This document shows positions 26,978-36,304 of a DNA stretch of 47,274 nt, in pieces. Origin of the DNA: Fidelibacterota bacterium (GTDB lineage: Bacteria > Fidelibacterota > UBA8477 > JABMPR01); the NCBI GenBank assembly GCA_024278595.1, contig JAJRSW010000010.1:1-47274 (forward strand). The letters are read 5' to 3'. Positions within the stretch are counted from its first letter, which is position 1. Every line of letters begins with the position of its first letter. Below the pieces are notes generated by a model. The model saw only the letters and a list, made by a program, of their open reading frames with translations, did no database searches and was not told the origin of the DNA. Made by a program: the position numbers and the translations under genes.

Positions 26978-29083
26978 ATGAAAGTTTATAAAATCTCGTT
27001 ATTATGGGTCGCTACCATGCTGATCATGGTATCATGTAAGCCACCCCAATTTGCAGAGGTTGTTTTTCTTCAACACGATTTAAAATTTGAGTTAAACATA
27101 GAAAAACACAACGCAACATTCACAGATTCAGGGCTAATGCGAGTAAACCCAGGGTCTAATCTGTTATATCTCCCCCCTAATGCTAAAATTGAAACCATGG
27201 AGATCAATGGGTCTCCCTTTATATTCGTTATCCTTGATTCAAGCGATTTAGCGGGTCTAAAACCTGATTACGCTAGCCAGATTAGAGCATTAGACCCCCC
27301 AAGTGATGCATTATGGGTGCTTTTTGACCAAAAGAAAGCCCTGGATGTAAGCTTCAAATTCAGCTATTCTGCAGTATTTAAGGCCGATGTGGCTGAAGCT
27401 AAATTCTCCAATCAGAATGTCGGTCGGGAGATCACCGGCACCATTCTTGAGCAGGGTGCCTATTTCAGCCCCGGTTCTTTTTATTATCCCCAGGGCAATG
27501 ATGGTCTCATGCGATTTCAGGTAACAGCCACCATACCGGAACACTGGGAATCAATAGCCGACGGTAACAGCGTTACCAGTATTAGTTTGGGAAAGACCAA
27601 AATTCAAAGTTGGCAAAATCCCTACCAATCAGATGGCCTCATGTTCATGGCTGCTCCTTATGTCGTGAAACAGATGAAGGCCGATGATGTCGATGTATAT
27701 TGCTATTTTTTCGAAGAGGATACCAGTCTGTTCGACACCTATCTACCCGCAACTGCCGATTATGTTAAGATGTATTCAGAGATGATCGGTCCCTATCCTT
27801 ATAAGCGCTTCACTGTTGCTGAAAATTTCTTCCCAACAGGGTATGGAATGCCGGCCTGGACCCTGTTGGGTCAGCAGGTTATTCGCCTGCCCTTTATCGT
27901 CATGACTTCTCTGGGACACGAGGTTCTGCATAACTGGTGGGGCAACAGTATTTATGTAGATTATGCGAACGGGAACTGGTGTGAAGGCCTTACCGTTTAT
28001 GGTGCTGATTACCGTTATAAGCTACAGCGGAGTTCTGCCAGTGCCCGGGATTACCGAAAGGATATTCTAAAGGCTTACAAAAATTATGTAACAGCTGAAA
28101 ATGAGTTTCCCGTGCGTGAATTTATTGCCCGTCACAATGCCGAAAGCCGTACCATTGGCTACAACAAGACCATGATGATCTTTCACATGATCGAGGAACG
28201 CATTGGATCGGATGATTTTTTCCAGGCCTGGCGTGATGTCTATGCAGACCACAGGGGCGAAAAAGTTACCTGGGAACAGTGGATCGCGGCCTATGAGAAG
28301 GCCTCGGGTGAGGATTTGAGTTATGTTATTCCACAGTGGGTGGATCGCGTTGGTGCCGCGAAGATCAGGGTGGAATTATTGGAAGCCAATGTGGCGGATG
28401 GAAAAACTCAGGTAAAATTCAAGGTGACTCAATCCGGTGATATCTACAATATCAGCTTCCCGGTAAAATTTATTGGCCTTGAAGACCAGGATGGTATGAT
28501 CGGGCTTTCTCAACAGGAAGCCGTCTTTGAGTTTACCGTAGAAGGGGAAGCCACTGGCTTTGAGCTCGATCCGGACTATGATATTTTTCGCCACCTCTAT
28601 CCTCAGGAGATCGAACCGACAGTGGCAGCGACACTGGGGTCCCAGGAGCAGCATTTTGTCTATTACAACGCGGATGATAAAGACGTTCTCAAAACTTTTG
28701 GCGACAATCTCATCGAAGGAGATATAACACCGGAATCCGGTTCAGTCTCCATGGGCTCTGAAGGCGCGTTTGCAATTATTGCCCTAAATCCAACCAATCT
28801 ACCACCGGGTCTGGCCCGGCAGATCCAAATGGATAAAACATCAATTACCATCAACGGGACAAGCTATCCCAGGGAAGGCCACACCTTCGTTTTGAGTGCC
28901 GAGGAAAAAGAGATCTTTGCCAAAATGCTCATCGTCATTACCGAAGACCAGGGCTCTTTACCCCGCCTGGGTCAACTCGTGCCTCATTATGGCAAATACT
29001 CCTACCTGGTCTTTAAGGGCTCCCGGAATATTGCCAAGGGGCAGTGGCCGGCTTTGACCAGCCCGCTGAGAGTCGATCTCTAA
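26978..29083 (+). CDS. M1-like metallopeptidase, predicted lipoprotein
   Basis: A 701-aa protein with a lipobox (LIMVSC, Cys20), so probably anchored to a membrane facing the periplasm or surface. The gluzincin core is HEVLHNWWGN at residues 314-323, with the likely third ligand Glu336 in NWCEGL. Between the second His and this Glu there are 17 residues, one fewer than the classical M1 spacing of 18. The catalytic Tyr is probably in RTIGYNKTMMIFHM. The GAMEN exopeptidase motif is not present; its place is taken by GYGMPAWTLLG. So it belongs to an M1-related subgroup, and aminopeptidase activity is not certain. The last 130 residues contain a separate domain of unknown function. SD: AAGGGG about 10 bases before ATG. 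Confidence 0.85.
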   Translation: MKVYKISLLWVATMLIMVSCKPPQFAEVVFLQHDLKFELNIEKHNATFTDSGLMRVNPGSNLLYLPPNAKIETMEINGSPFIFVILDSSDLAGLKPDYASQIRALDPPSDALWVLFDQKKALDVSFKFSYSAVFKADVAEAKFSNQNVGREITGTILEQGAYFSPGSFYYPQGNDGLMRFQVTATIPEHWESIADGNSVTSISLGKTKIQSWQNPYQSDGLMFMAAPYVVKQMKADDVDVYCYFFEEDTSLFDTYLPATADYVKMYSEMIGPYPYKRFTVAENFFPTGYGMPAWTLLGQQVIRLPFIVMTSLGHEVLHNWWGNSIYVDYANGNWCEGLTVYGADYRYKLQRSSASARDYRKDILKAYKNYVTAENEFPVREFIARHNAESRTIGYNKTMMIFHMIEERIGSDDFFQAWRDVYADHRGEKVTWEQWIAAYEKASGEDLSYVIPQWVDRVGAAKIRVELLEANVADGKTQVKFKVTQSGDIYNISFPVKFIGLEDQDGMIGLSQQEAVFEFTVEGEATGFELDPDYDIFRHLYPQEIEPTVAATLGSQEQHFVYYNADDKDVLKTFGDNLIEGDITPESGSVSMGSEGAFAIIALNPTNLPPGLARQIQMDKTSITINGTSYPREGHTFVLSAEEKEIFAKMLIVITEDQGSLPRLGQLVPHYGKYSYLVFKGSRNIAKGQWPALTSPLRVDL

Positions 29084-29118
29084 AGCCGGTTAAACGAGGA
29101 CGATTCAGAACCGTGATA

Positions 29119-29147
29119 GTCTTCCTGAACACAGTGAAGGATCTCCC
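29119..29147. repeat. Degenerate CTGAACACAGTGAAGGATC element
   Basis: The 369-base gap 29084-29452 has no credible gene. At 29119-29147 it contains GTCTTCCTGAACACAGTGAA followed by GGATCTCCC, which reads as the opposite orientation of the TTCGA/CTCAG-type element at 4734. A further T- and C-rich stretch (29170-29230) shows nothing I can name. The promoter of the following T9SS gene is probably in the A+T-rich last 100 bases. Confidence 0.45.
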
Positions 29148-29452
29148 AACGATGGTAATTTATTGCCCCTTTAGTGAGACACTTTTTTCGTTTCCCTCAC
29201 TCAAAAAAACATTGAGACCTTCTTGTTCCTCCAAGCCAATGATGATTGCGGGGACCAACAAGGATGCCTTCATACAAAAACAATCTTCGTGGAACTTCGA
29301 GCCTTATTTCCATATTGAAACGGATTACTGAACTGGTAAATGCAGATTGCCCGCACTATGACTTTTTCTAAATTTATGGAATAGAAGTGTTTGCCAGCAA
29401 TTGATGACAGACTATATTTTTAGATATCAACAACTGTAACAGGAGGTGTTTT

Positions 29453-30490
29453 ATGCAAAGAAAAGTTACTCTATGGACAACAGTACTTTTTGTCTTGACC
29501 CTGGGTCTGGCTCACGGCCAGGTATACACAGAAGATTTCGAGGATTCAGATGTCAGTGAATGGCAGCAGTATCGACTTGATGAGGAGATGATCCAGGCCA
29601 TTGATATGGCCGACGCACCCCAGGAGCTACTGGAAGGCGGCGACAAGGTCGGCTATATCCAGGATATTGATGTGAGCTATACGGGCGTGGCCGTTCTGCT
29701 TACCGGTGATGTAATGGATGCGGACTATACCATTGAATCAGATGTCTATGTATATGAGAACGCCCCGGTTTCAGCCTATACCGGCCTCATTGCTTATGGC
29801 GACTCAAGTCGCCAGGGTCCTTATTCACATGGCTACTATGTCAAGCTGGTAGCTGATTTTGATGGCAGCAATCGTTTCCGCCTGTACAATAACCAGCTGA
29901 ACATGAGCACCTTCTCCTATACTTTTCACCATTCCATCGATGCTGATATTGTGGACAAAACCGAGGGTTGGCATCACATGAAGATTGAAGTAGCCACGAA
30001 CTGGGCCGACAGTACGGTTTCCTATCATTGCTATTATGATGAGGTGGATCTGGGGACCTATGTTGATGACAGCGCCCTGCATACCTACGCCGGTCATCCC
30101 GGTGTCTTCGCTTTCCAACAGGATGCTGATGGAATTGCCGGCTACTTTGACAACTTCACCGTCACGCCAAATGGTGAGCCTGACAATGTTGATCCCGTTC
30201 AAAACCTGCCAGTCAGCATGACCCTGAGACAAAACTATCCCAACCCCTTTAATCCATCAACAACCATCTCTTTTGATATTCATGAGAGTGGCGAGGTCGC
30301 CCTCCGGATCTTTAATATTAGAGGTGAGTTGGTTAAGACTCTGGCCAATGATTATATTCGATCAGGCAGTTATGAATTGAACTGGGATGGATTTGACAGC
30401 CAGGGGCAATCAGTAGCAGCTGGTGCCTATGTGATCGTACTAAGTCGTGGTAATGAGCAACTTAGTCGCAGCATGCTCATGCTGAAATAG
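29453..30490 (+). CDS. Secreted protein with concanavalin-like domain and T9SS type A sorting domain
   Basis: A 345-aa secreted protein. Residues 1-22 form a signal peptide (ending LAHGQ). Residues about 23-240 look like a jelly-roll domain of the LamG/DUF1080 kind: YTEDFEDSDVSEWQQY at the start, then DYTIESDVYV, a KIEVATNW strand and FDNFTVTP at its end. Residues about 251-345 are a T9SS type A sorting domain with QNYPNPFNPSTTISF, the strand VALRIFNIRGELVKTL and GAYVIVLSRG. The ligand is unknown; glycan binding is a guess. A perfect AGGAGG (29441-29446) six bases before the ATG suggests strong translation. The TonB receptor gene starts 55 bases downstream. Confidence 0.9.
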   Translation: MQRKVTLWTTVLFVLTLGLAHGQVYTEDFEDSDVSEWQQYRLDEEMIQAIDMADAPQELLEGGDKVGYIQDIDVSYTGVAVLLTGDVMDADYTIESDVYVYENAPVSAYTGLIAYGDSSRQGPYSHGYYVKLVADFDGSNRFRLYNNQLNMSTFSYTFHHSIDADIVDKTEGWHHMKIEVATNWADSTVSYHCYYDEVDLGTYVDDSALHTYAGHPGVFAFQQDADGIAGYFDNFTVTPNGEPDNVDPVQNLPVSMTLRQNYPNPFNPSTTISFDIHESGEVALRIFNIRGELVKTLANDYIRSGSYELNWDGFDSQGQSVAAGAYVIVLSRGNEQLSRSMLMLK

Positions 30491-30507
30491 TTAACAAAAC
30501 CTAAGAT

Positions 30508-30535
30508 AGGCCGCTTTCTTTCCAGGAGGCGGCCT
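30508..30535 (+). promoter_or_regulatory. Hairpin with AGGAGG in the loop, before the TonB receptor gene
   Basis: AGGCCGC (30508-30514) and GCGGCCT (30529-30535) are perfect 7-base arms. The 14-base loop ends in the AGGAGG (30524-30529) that is the best Shine-Dalgarno-like sequence before the ATG at 30546, though 16 bases away. No T-run follows, so it is a poor intrinsic terminator. It may attenuate between the two genes or mask ribosome entry. Confidence 0.45.
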
Positions 30536-30545
30536 GATATACAAT

Positions 30546-33185
30546 ATGCAAAAAATTAAAATCTTTGTTCTATTGGTCACGCTCCTTGCCAGTCTGATCA
30601 ACGCCGGCGTAGGCGGAAAATTGGCTGGCAGCATCCACTCCCTGGACGGAGATGCCATGACAGGTGTTAATGTTTTGATCGAGGGTACCCCCCTGGGTAC
30701 AGCATCTGACCTGGAGGGTGAATATTTCATCATCAATGTGCCTCCGGGAACCTACACAGTTAAGTTTCAGATGATCGGCTATAAGATCGCAGTCCACCAG
30801 CAGGTGCGGGTGGTTTCAGATTTTACGACCCGGCTCTACAGTGTCTTGGAACCCGTTGCCCTGGATGCTCAGGAAGAGGTCATTGTCACCGCTACGCGTC
30901 CCCTGATCCAACGCGATGCCACAGCAACCATTCGGGTTATCAGCGCCGACGACCTCATTGCCATGCCCATCAATAACTTTAAGGACGTCCTGGTAACCCA
31001 GGCTGGGTTCACAGCAGATGCAAGTGGCGGTATCCATGTTCGCGGCGGTCGCACCAAAGAGATATTGTATATGATCGACGGGGTCATTGTCCAAGATCCC
31101 CTGGAAGGTGATTTTAGCGGAACTGTGAACCAGAATGCCATTCAGGAAATGACCGTTATCAGCGGTACTTTCAATGCTGAGTATGGCCAGGCCATGTCCT
31201 CAGTCGTGAATATTGTGACCAAAGAGGGCGGAAAGGATTTCCACGGCCGATTTGAATATACTTCAGATCAACTCAACCCTTCACCCTATCATAGCCCCGG
31301 AGCCTTTGAATACCTGGACCCTGATTATATTGATGAAGATACAGCCTTCGTATATGTGGATCTTAAGGAGTCCCTCTTCGATTATATCAGTACCGCTCCA
31401 GATGATTTTTATCCCCAGGCCCTGATACCCCTGATCAACCTGCCCTTGAGCGGCCAGACCAGCATCAGTCTGGGGGGGCCCTTTTTGGGAAAAACCAACT
31501 ATTTTGTCTCAGCCTTTTACGGCTCTGAAGAGAGCCCTTTGGCCCATGGCGTTGAGGTAAATCAGGATGTTCAACTCAAGTTAAGCAATCGACTGACCTC
31601 CAAACTCAAGCTTTCTGGACTTCTGCATAGCTCTAATCGCCTGTATCAAAGATATTCCCATAGCTGGAAGTACTTGCCCCAGAACCACACATACACCTTA
31701 AAGACCAATGATAGATTAGCCCTGACCCTGACCCACTCCTTATCGGAAGCCTGGTTCTACAATATTCACCTGTCCACCCAAACAGTTGCCACCAAGACGG
31801 GGGTTCAGAACCTGACTCCAGCTCAGTATGAACGCCCCGTAACAGATGCTACGGTATACTTTTATAGTTCTGGGACCCAGGGAACCTATCGGGATAATCG
31901 CAGCTTCACCAACAGTGTGAATCTGAACACCACCTATAATGCCAATAAATATCATCTTATCAAATCAGGTATCACCTTCGCGCGGCACAATCTGGACATC
32001 AACACCGAAGAAGAACCCTGGCTGGGAGGGACAAATTTTCAGGACGATACAACCTTCACTCCCACAGAACTCGCATGCTATGTCCAGGATAAGATCGAAT
32101 TTGACTACCTGATCATTAATCTGGGTTTGCGCTATGATCGGGTTGATCCACGGATTGGCATGTGGGAGGACATCACACGGTTCGCCATCTGGGATTCAGC
32201 CACCCAAAACTGGACGGCGGCCCCTGTTGTGGATGCCCCTCAGCAGGCAAAATGGAGTCCGCGGATCGGTCTGGCCTATCCGGTCACTGAGCATACGGTC
32301 TTTCATTTTTCCTATGGTCATTTTTTCCAGAGCCCTAACTTCAACACCATGACCTATAATGCAGTCAAAGATATTTCAGCGGCCCTGCCTTTGGTTGGCA
32401 ACGCCGGGGTAAAGCCCCAAAAGACAGTTGCCTTTGAGGTGGGTGTCAAACAGGCTCTTTCGCCCATTACACGGTTTACGGCCACCGTATGGTCAAAGGA
32501 TATTCGTGATCTGTTGTCCACCCAATCCTTCCGGATCATATCCATCCCAGTAGTTGTTTTTGCCAATACTGACTATGCCAGCGTAAAAGGGGTTGACCTG
32601 AGTCTGGATCGTCAATTTGGGGGACATTTCAGCGCTATCCTGAATTACTCTCTTTCCATTGCCCGCGGTAATAACTCCAGTCCCACAGCAGGCTATTTTT
32701 CCGCCTATACCAATGAAGAAGTACCTCACAAGGAATACTATCTGGATTTTGATCAGCGGCATGATCTGGCCGTGAACCTGAGCTTGAGTTCTGGTACCCG
32801 GGAAGGCCCCGCTCTATTTGGTGTTTACCCCTTCTCAAATATAAATGCAAATATTCTAATCAATGCGGCCAGCGGTTTGCCCTATACGCCCTATGTGGAT
32901 CCGGCTATTCGGGTGGAAGTGAACTCGGCCAGGAAACCCTGGACCTATAGTTTTGATCTACGGATCAAGAAGCATTTGACCCTTGGCTCTCTGACGCCGG
33001 CCCTGTTCCTGGAGGCCATGAATATCACGGATCACGAGAATATTCTGGTGGTGAACAGTCGCACGGGAAAACCTTTTGACCAGGGCGTTTCCGGTCTGGT
33101 CGGCTCAAACAACGATGCCAATCTCAATCCGGCTAAACTGGGCCCTGGTCGTTCGATTAAACTTGGATTAAGTGTAGGTTGGTAA
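30546..33185 (+). CDS. TonB-dependent outer-membrane receptor with carboxypeptidase-like domain
   Basis: An 879-aa outer-membrane protein. Signal peptide at 1-20 (ending SLINAG). A CarboxypepD_reg-like beta-sandwich covers about 24-105 (GKLAGSIHSLDGDAMTGVN; PPGTYTVKFQMIGY). The plug covers about 108-235 (EEVIVTATRPLIQRDATAT, IHVRGGRTKEILYMIDGV, FNAEYGQAMSSVVNIVTKEG), and the rest is a 22-strand-type barrel ending in an aromatic residue (LGLSVGW). This layout is typical of FCB receptors that import large or bound nutrients with TonB energy. The substrate cannot be deduced. The stop overlaps the next start (TAATG), so translation is coupled to the CXXCH/T9SS protein. Confidence 0.93.
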   Translation: MQKIKIFVLLVTLLASLINAGVGGKLAGSIHSLDGDAMTGVNVLIEGTPLGTASDLEGEYFIINVPPGTYTVKFQMIGYKIAVHQQVRVVSDFTTRLYSVLEPVALDAQEEVIVTATRPLIQRDATATIRVISADDLIAMPINNFKDVLVTQAGFTADASGGIHVRGGRTKEILYMIDGVIVQDPLEGDFSGTVNQNAIQEMTVISGTFNAEYGQAMSSVVNIVTKEGGKDFHGRFEYTSDQLNPSPYHSPGAFEYLDPDYIDEDTAFVYVDLKESLFDYISTAPDDFYPQALIPLINLPLSGQTSISLGGPFLGKTNYFVSAFYGSEESPLAHGVEVNQDVQLKLSNRLTSKLKLSGLLHSSNRLYQRYSHSWKYLPQNHTYTLKTNDRLALTLTHSLSEAWFYNIHLSTQTVATKTGVQNLTPAQYERPVTDATVYFYSSGTQGTYRDNRSFTNSVNLNTTYNANKYHLIKSGITFARHNLDINTEEEPWLGGTNFQDDTTFTPTELACYVQDKIEFDYLIINLGLRYDRVDPRIGMWEDITRFAIWDSATQNWTAAPVVDAPQQAKWSPRIGLAYPVTEHTVFHFSYGHFFQSPNFNTMTYNAVKDISAALPLVGNAGVKPQKTVAFEVGVKQALSPITRFTATVWSKDIRDLLSTQSFRIISIPVVVFANTDYASVKGVDLSLDRQFGGHFSAILNYSLSIARGNNSSPTAGYFSAYTNEEVPHKEYYLDFDQRHDLAVNLSLSSGTREGPALFGVYPFSNINANILINAASGLPYTPYVDPAIRVEVNSARKPWTYSFDLRIKKHLTLGSLTPALFLEAMNITDHENILVVNSRTGKPFDQGVSGLVGSNNDANLNPAKLGPGRSIKLGLSVGW

Positions 33186-36100
33186 TGAAAAAGATCATCC
33201 AGATAATTGTAATTACATCAATCCTAAACCTGGGTGTGTATGCCCAGGACTGTGCCCGCTGTCACTCACCTGCTGAATTGTCATCACTGGCCAAATCCAG
33301 CGGTATCTTTCAGAAGGCTGTGGGAGTCATGGACAAGGGTCAGGCTCAGAATAATACGGGCAATTTTGGCGTACTCTCCAGTTTTCATGTCTATTTCACC
33401 AATGCCCTGCACTGGCCGGCTTCAGCCGATTACGTGCGCCAGTATTCTTTTGGTCTGGGATTTATGCTGGGCGTAAATGAAAATAATGTGATTGAAACTG
33501 AAACCCAGAGTCAATCCAAGATACTGGACTGGTTACCGCCGGATGATGCCCGGGGAACCGAGTTTTCTGGTGATATCTCCGCCGAATCAGATGATACGCC
33601 TTTTATGGCCAGCAGTGACCTGCTGCAAAGCTGGCCTGAGATCGGCTGGCCGGGTTACTTCCGGGTGGATGTGAACAGTCTCACCGAGGCCCAGTTGGAA
33701 GCCCATCCAAACGCTTTGACCATTCCGGCAGCCATGAACCAGTTTAGCTCCGACAGGGATGTTTTTTGCACCTTTAATGATGCCCAGAATCCCCAGGGCA
33801 GCCAGGGGATAACCATCGAGCAGACAGCCCATTCCTACGGTCGCCCCTACGCCGAAGATATTCTGTTCTGGAAGTTCAACATCTTTAATGATGGTGGGGA
33901 GGATCTGGACAGTATTTATGTGGGCTTCTATGCCAAATTCCGACCTGATTTTGACAACCATGACTATGTGAACTTTATCGACAGCGATGCCGATGGGATC
34001 AAAGACCTGGTCTACATCTATGACATTGATAATGAAAACAGCGGTGCCTGGCATGCAACAGATGACCCCATGGGTATGGTTGGCTTGCGCATCTTTGATA
34101 CACCTGGGCAGGTCGGCGTCACGGATTTCCATCATTTTTCTCGGGAAGCATCACCAAAAACAGAGCAGGAGATGTGGGCTTTGATGAGCAGTAAGCGCGA
34201 TTCAGACCACCTGCTGGATTCCCGCTACTATTTTCATGGCCCCAATCGCCGGATTGATGATACCACTATTGACTCGCTGGCAGCCTACTATCCGGCCTTT
34301 TCATATGCTGATGAAGAAGCCCGTCCAGGCGGTCCGGTAAATTATGTCATCTCTTGTGGTCCCTTTGACCTAAAAGCCGACTCCATGACCACTATTTCAC
34401 TGGGCTTGATCATGGGAGATGCCGGTACAGTAGCAGACCTGCCGGATACAAGTGACCTCATGCACAATGTGAGAACCGCCCAGGAAATGTATCGACTTTA
34501 CTTTCAAGGATCCGGCCCCCCCAACCCGCCCACGGTGCATGCCGTTGCTGGTGATGAGCAGGTCTCCCTTTTTTGGGATGCAGCCTCAGAATTATCCCGG
34601 GATGTCTGGACGGATGAGGTGGACTTTGAGGGCTATCGGATCTTTCGCAGTTCAGATGCTGGCTTGACCTGGGGAGACCCTATCACGGATGTCTATGGAA
34701 ATAAAGTGGGATATCATCCCATTGCCCAATTTGATTATACTGAGGAAGAAGACATTGCCCGGTTCGGGTTTGACGTCTCTGGTCCCGACCCGGCCTATGC
34801 GCAAAACCTGGGTGATAACACCGGATTGGTTCATACTTTTGTGGATTCAAACCTGATCAATGGGGTCGAATACTGGTACTCGGTTTCGGCCTATGATCGT
34901 GGAGATCAGGCCGATCCCGATAATCTTACCCCTTCCTATATGAATGCCACGGGCCAATCCTGGTATGAAGTCCATACCGTAAAGGCCACCCCTGGTAAGA
35001 TAGCCAATGACCTGAATTATGGCTCGCTGGAAGCATTGGGGGGTGACTGTAGCGGCCTGGTGAACGTCCATGTGGAAGATTCAGACCAATTGGTGGACAG
35101 AGACTATTTGATCACGTTTGATCAAGTGGAAACCCTGATCGACGATGAATTTGTTTCAGGAATTGCTGCCTCGGTGCTGGATGAAGCCACGGGTGACACC
35201 CTGGTAAATAAGCAGTTGATCATTGGCGGAAGTGACGAAAATATTATTTCAGTTGAAGGTCTGTTGATCTACTTGGAAGGACCGGCAACCGGCGTGGAAT
35301 CATTAGGCTGGACCAAAGTGGCCGGGGATACCTGCACCTTTGATTGGCGCACCGAGAGCAAATACCCCAGTTTTGTACCAACCGGACAAGCCTTCGGTGA
35401 TATTGTGGAAAGTTTTGACAACTGGCGGATCACAGTGGATTACGGCACTGGGGTGGAAGCGCTCTGGTATGATGCTTTTTGGGGTGAGTACAGTGATCAG
35501 ACCCAACACCTGCCGTTAAAGATTGAAGTGGTGACGGATCCTGAGAACCCCATTGATGTTACCGAGAATATAATCCTGTGTGATTTTAATCTTTCTTTAA
35601 GTGACGATAATGAGGCGCGTCCATGGTTTTATAGTCCTCTGGGCTGGGATCTTGAACCGGGTGGCAAGGGTTACCTACCTGGAAGTGCCGGTTGGTATGA
35701 ACTACATGTTGACATGCTCATCCTGGAAAAGATCGATACCTTGAGCCGGGTCGTTACGGCTTCCACAGGGCTCGATTCCGTCGTGTTGGATACCATCCCC
35801 AATTATCTCTACCTGCTTACGAACAATAAACCGGATGTGTCCATAAATGCAGATCTTGAAACCGAAACGATTGTGTCTGTGGCTCCCTCAGATGGAGATG
35901 AGTTTACCATTGTCACCACCAAGCCTTTTCGCCCTGGTATTACCTATCGCTTCAATGTGCTTGAGCAGATCGAAAACGCTACTGGTGCATCATCCAATTC
36001 GCTGGCTGATCTCATCGTGGTGCCGGACCCCTATATTGTGGCTAATGCCTGGGAGACCAATGAGTTTGGCAAACGGCTCATGTTTTCCAACCTGCCCTCT

Positions 36101-36304
36101 GTCTGTACCATCAAGATCTACACCATATTGGGTGAACCTGTGGATACCATAGAACATGGTGAAACCGGACAAACCAGCGAGGGGTATGTGTTTTGGGATA
36201 TGCGAACCAGGAATGAACAATTCATCGCACCGGGGGTCTATCTCTATCATGCCAAAACCCCGGATGGTGATGAAACTCTGGGAAGATTTCTGGTGATCAA
36301 ATGA
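33185..36304 (+). CDS. Large T9SS-exported protein with N-terminal CXXCH motif and fibronectin-like domain
   Basis: A 1039-aa protein. Signal peptide at 1-21 (ending GVYAQ). Right after it comes CARCH (residues 23-27), a CXXCH motif as used for covalent haem c binding. The body up to about 440 has no domain I recognise but contains a calcium-loop-like DSDADGIKD near 265-275. A fibronectin type III-like segment starts about 445 (PPNPPTVHAVAGDEQVSLFW). A T9SS-type sorting domain ends the chain (about 945-1039: VVPDPYIVANAW, IKIYTILGEPVDTI, APGVYLYHAKTPDG). I chose the ATG at 33185 because it overlaps the stop of the TonB receptor gene (TAATG). It ends by overlapping the PorV gene start (ATGA). 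Probably a surface partner of the receptor. One motif alone does not prove a haem protein. Confidence 0.88.
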   Translation: MKKIIQIIVITSILNLGVYAQDCARCHSPAELSSLAKSSGIFQKAVGVMDKGQAQNNTGNFGVLSSFHVYFTNALHWPASADYVRQYSFGLGFMLGVNENNVIETETQSQSKILDWLPPDDARGTEFSGDISAESDDTPFMASSDLLQSWPEIGWPGYFRVDVNSLTEAQLEAHPNALTIPAAMNQFSSDRDVFCTFNDAQNPQGSQGITIEQTAHSYGRPYAEDILFWKFNIFNDGGEDLDSIYVGFYAKFRPDFDNHDYVNFIDSDADGIKDLVYIYDIDNENSGAWHATDDPMGMVGLRIFDTPGQVGVTDFHHFSREASPKTEQEMWALMSSKRDSDHLLDSRYYFHGPNRRIDDTTIDSLAAYYPAFSYADEEARPGGPVNYVISCGPFDLKADSMTTISLGLIMGDAGTVADLPDTSDLMHNVRTAQEMYRLYFQGSGPPNPPTVHAVAGDEQVSLFWDAASELSRDVWTDEVDFEGYRIFRSSDAGLTWGDPITDVYGNKVGYHPIAQFDYTEEEDIARFGFDVSGPDPAYAQNLGDNTGLVHTFVDSNLINGVEYWYSVSAYDRGDQADPDNLTPSYMNATGQSWYEVHTVKATPGKIANDLNYGSLEALGGDCSGLVNVHVEDSDQLVDRDYLITFDQVETLIDDEFVSGIAASVLDEATGDTLVNKQLIIGGSDENIISVEGLLIYLEGPATGVESLGWTKVAGDTCTFDWRTESKYPSFVPTGQAFGDIVESFDNWRITVDYGTGVEALWYDAFWGEYSDQTQHLPLKIEVVTDPENPIDVTENIILCDFNLSLSDDNEARPWFYSPLGWDLEPGGKGYLPGSAGWYELHVDMLILEKIDTLSRVVTASTGLDSVVLDTIPNYLYLLTNNKPDVSINADLETETIVSVAPSDGDEFTIVTTKPFRPGITYRFNVLEQIENATGASSNSLADLIVVPDPYIVANAWETNEFGKRLMFSNLPSVCTIKIYTILGEPVDTIEHGETGQTSEGYVFWDMRTRNEQFIAPGVYLYHAKTPDGDETLGRFLVIK

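Noticed and set aside
29044-29331. A 95-codon frame overlapping the end of the M1-like gene.
   Set aside because: It starts within the other gene in another frame, has no family similarity and runs through a dispersed element.
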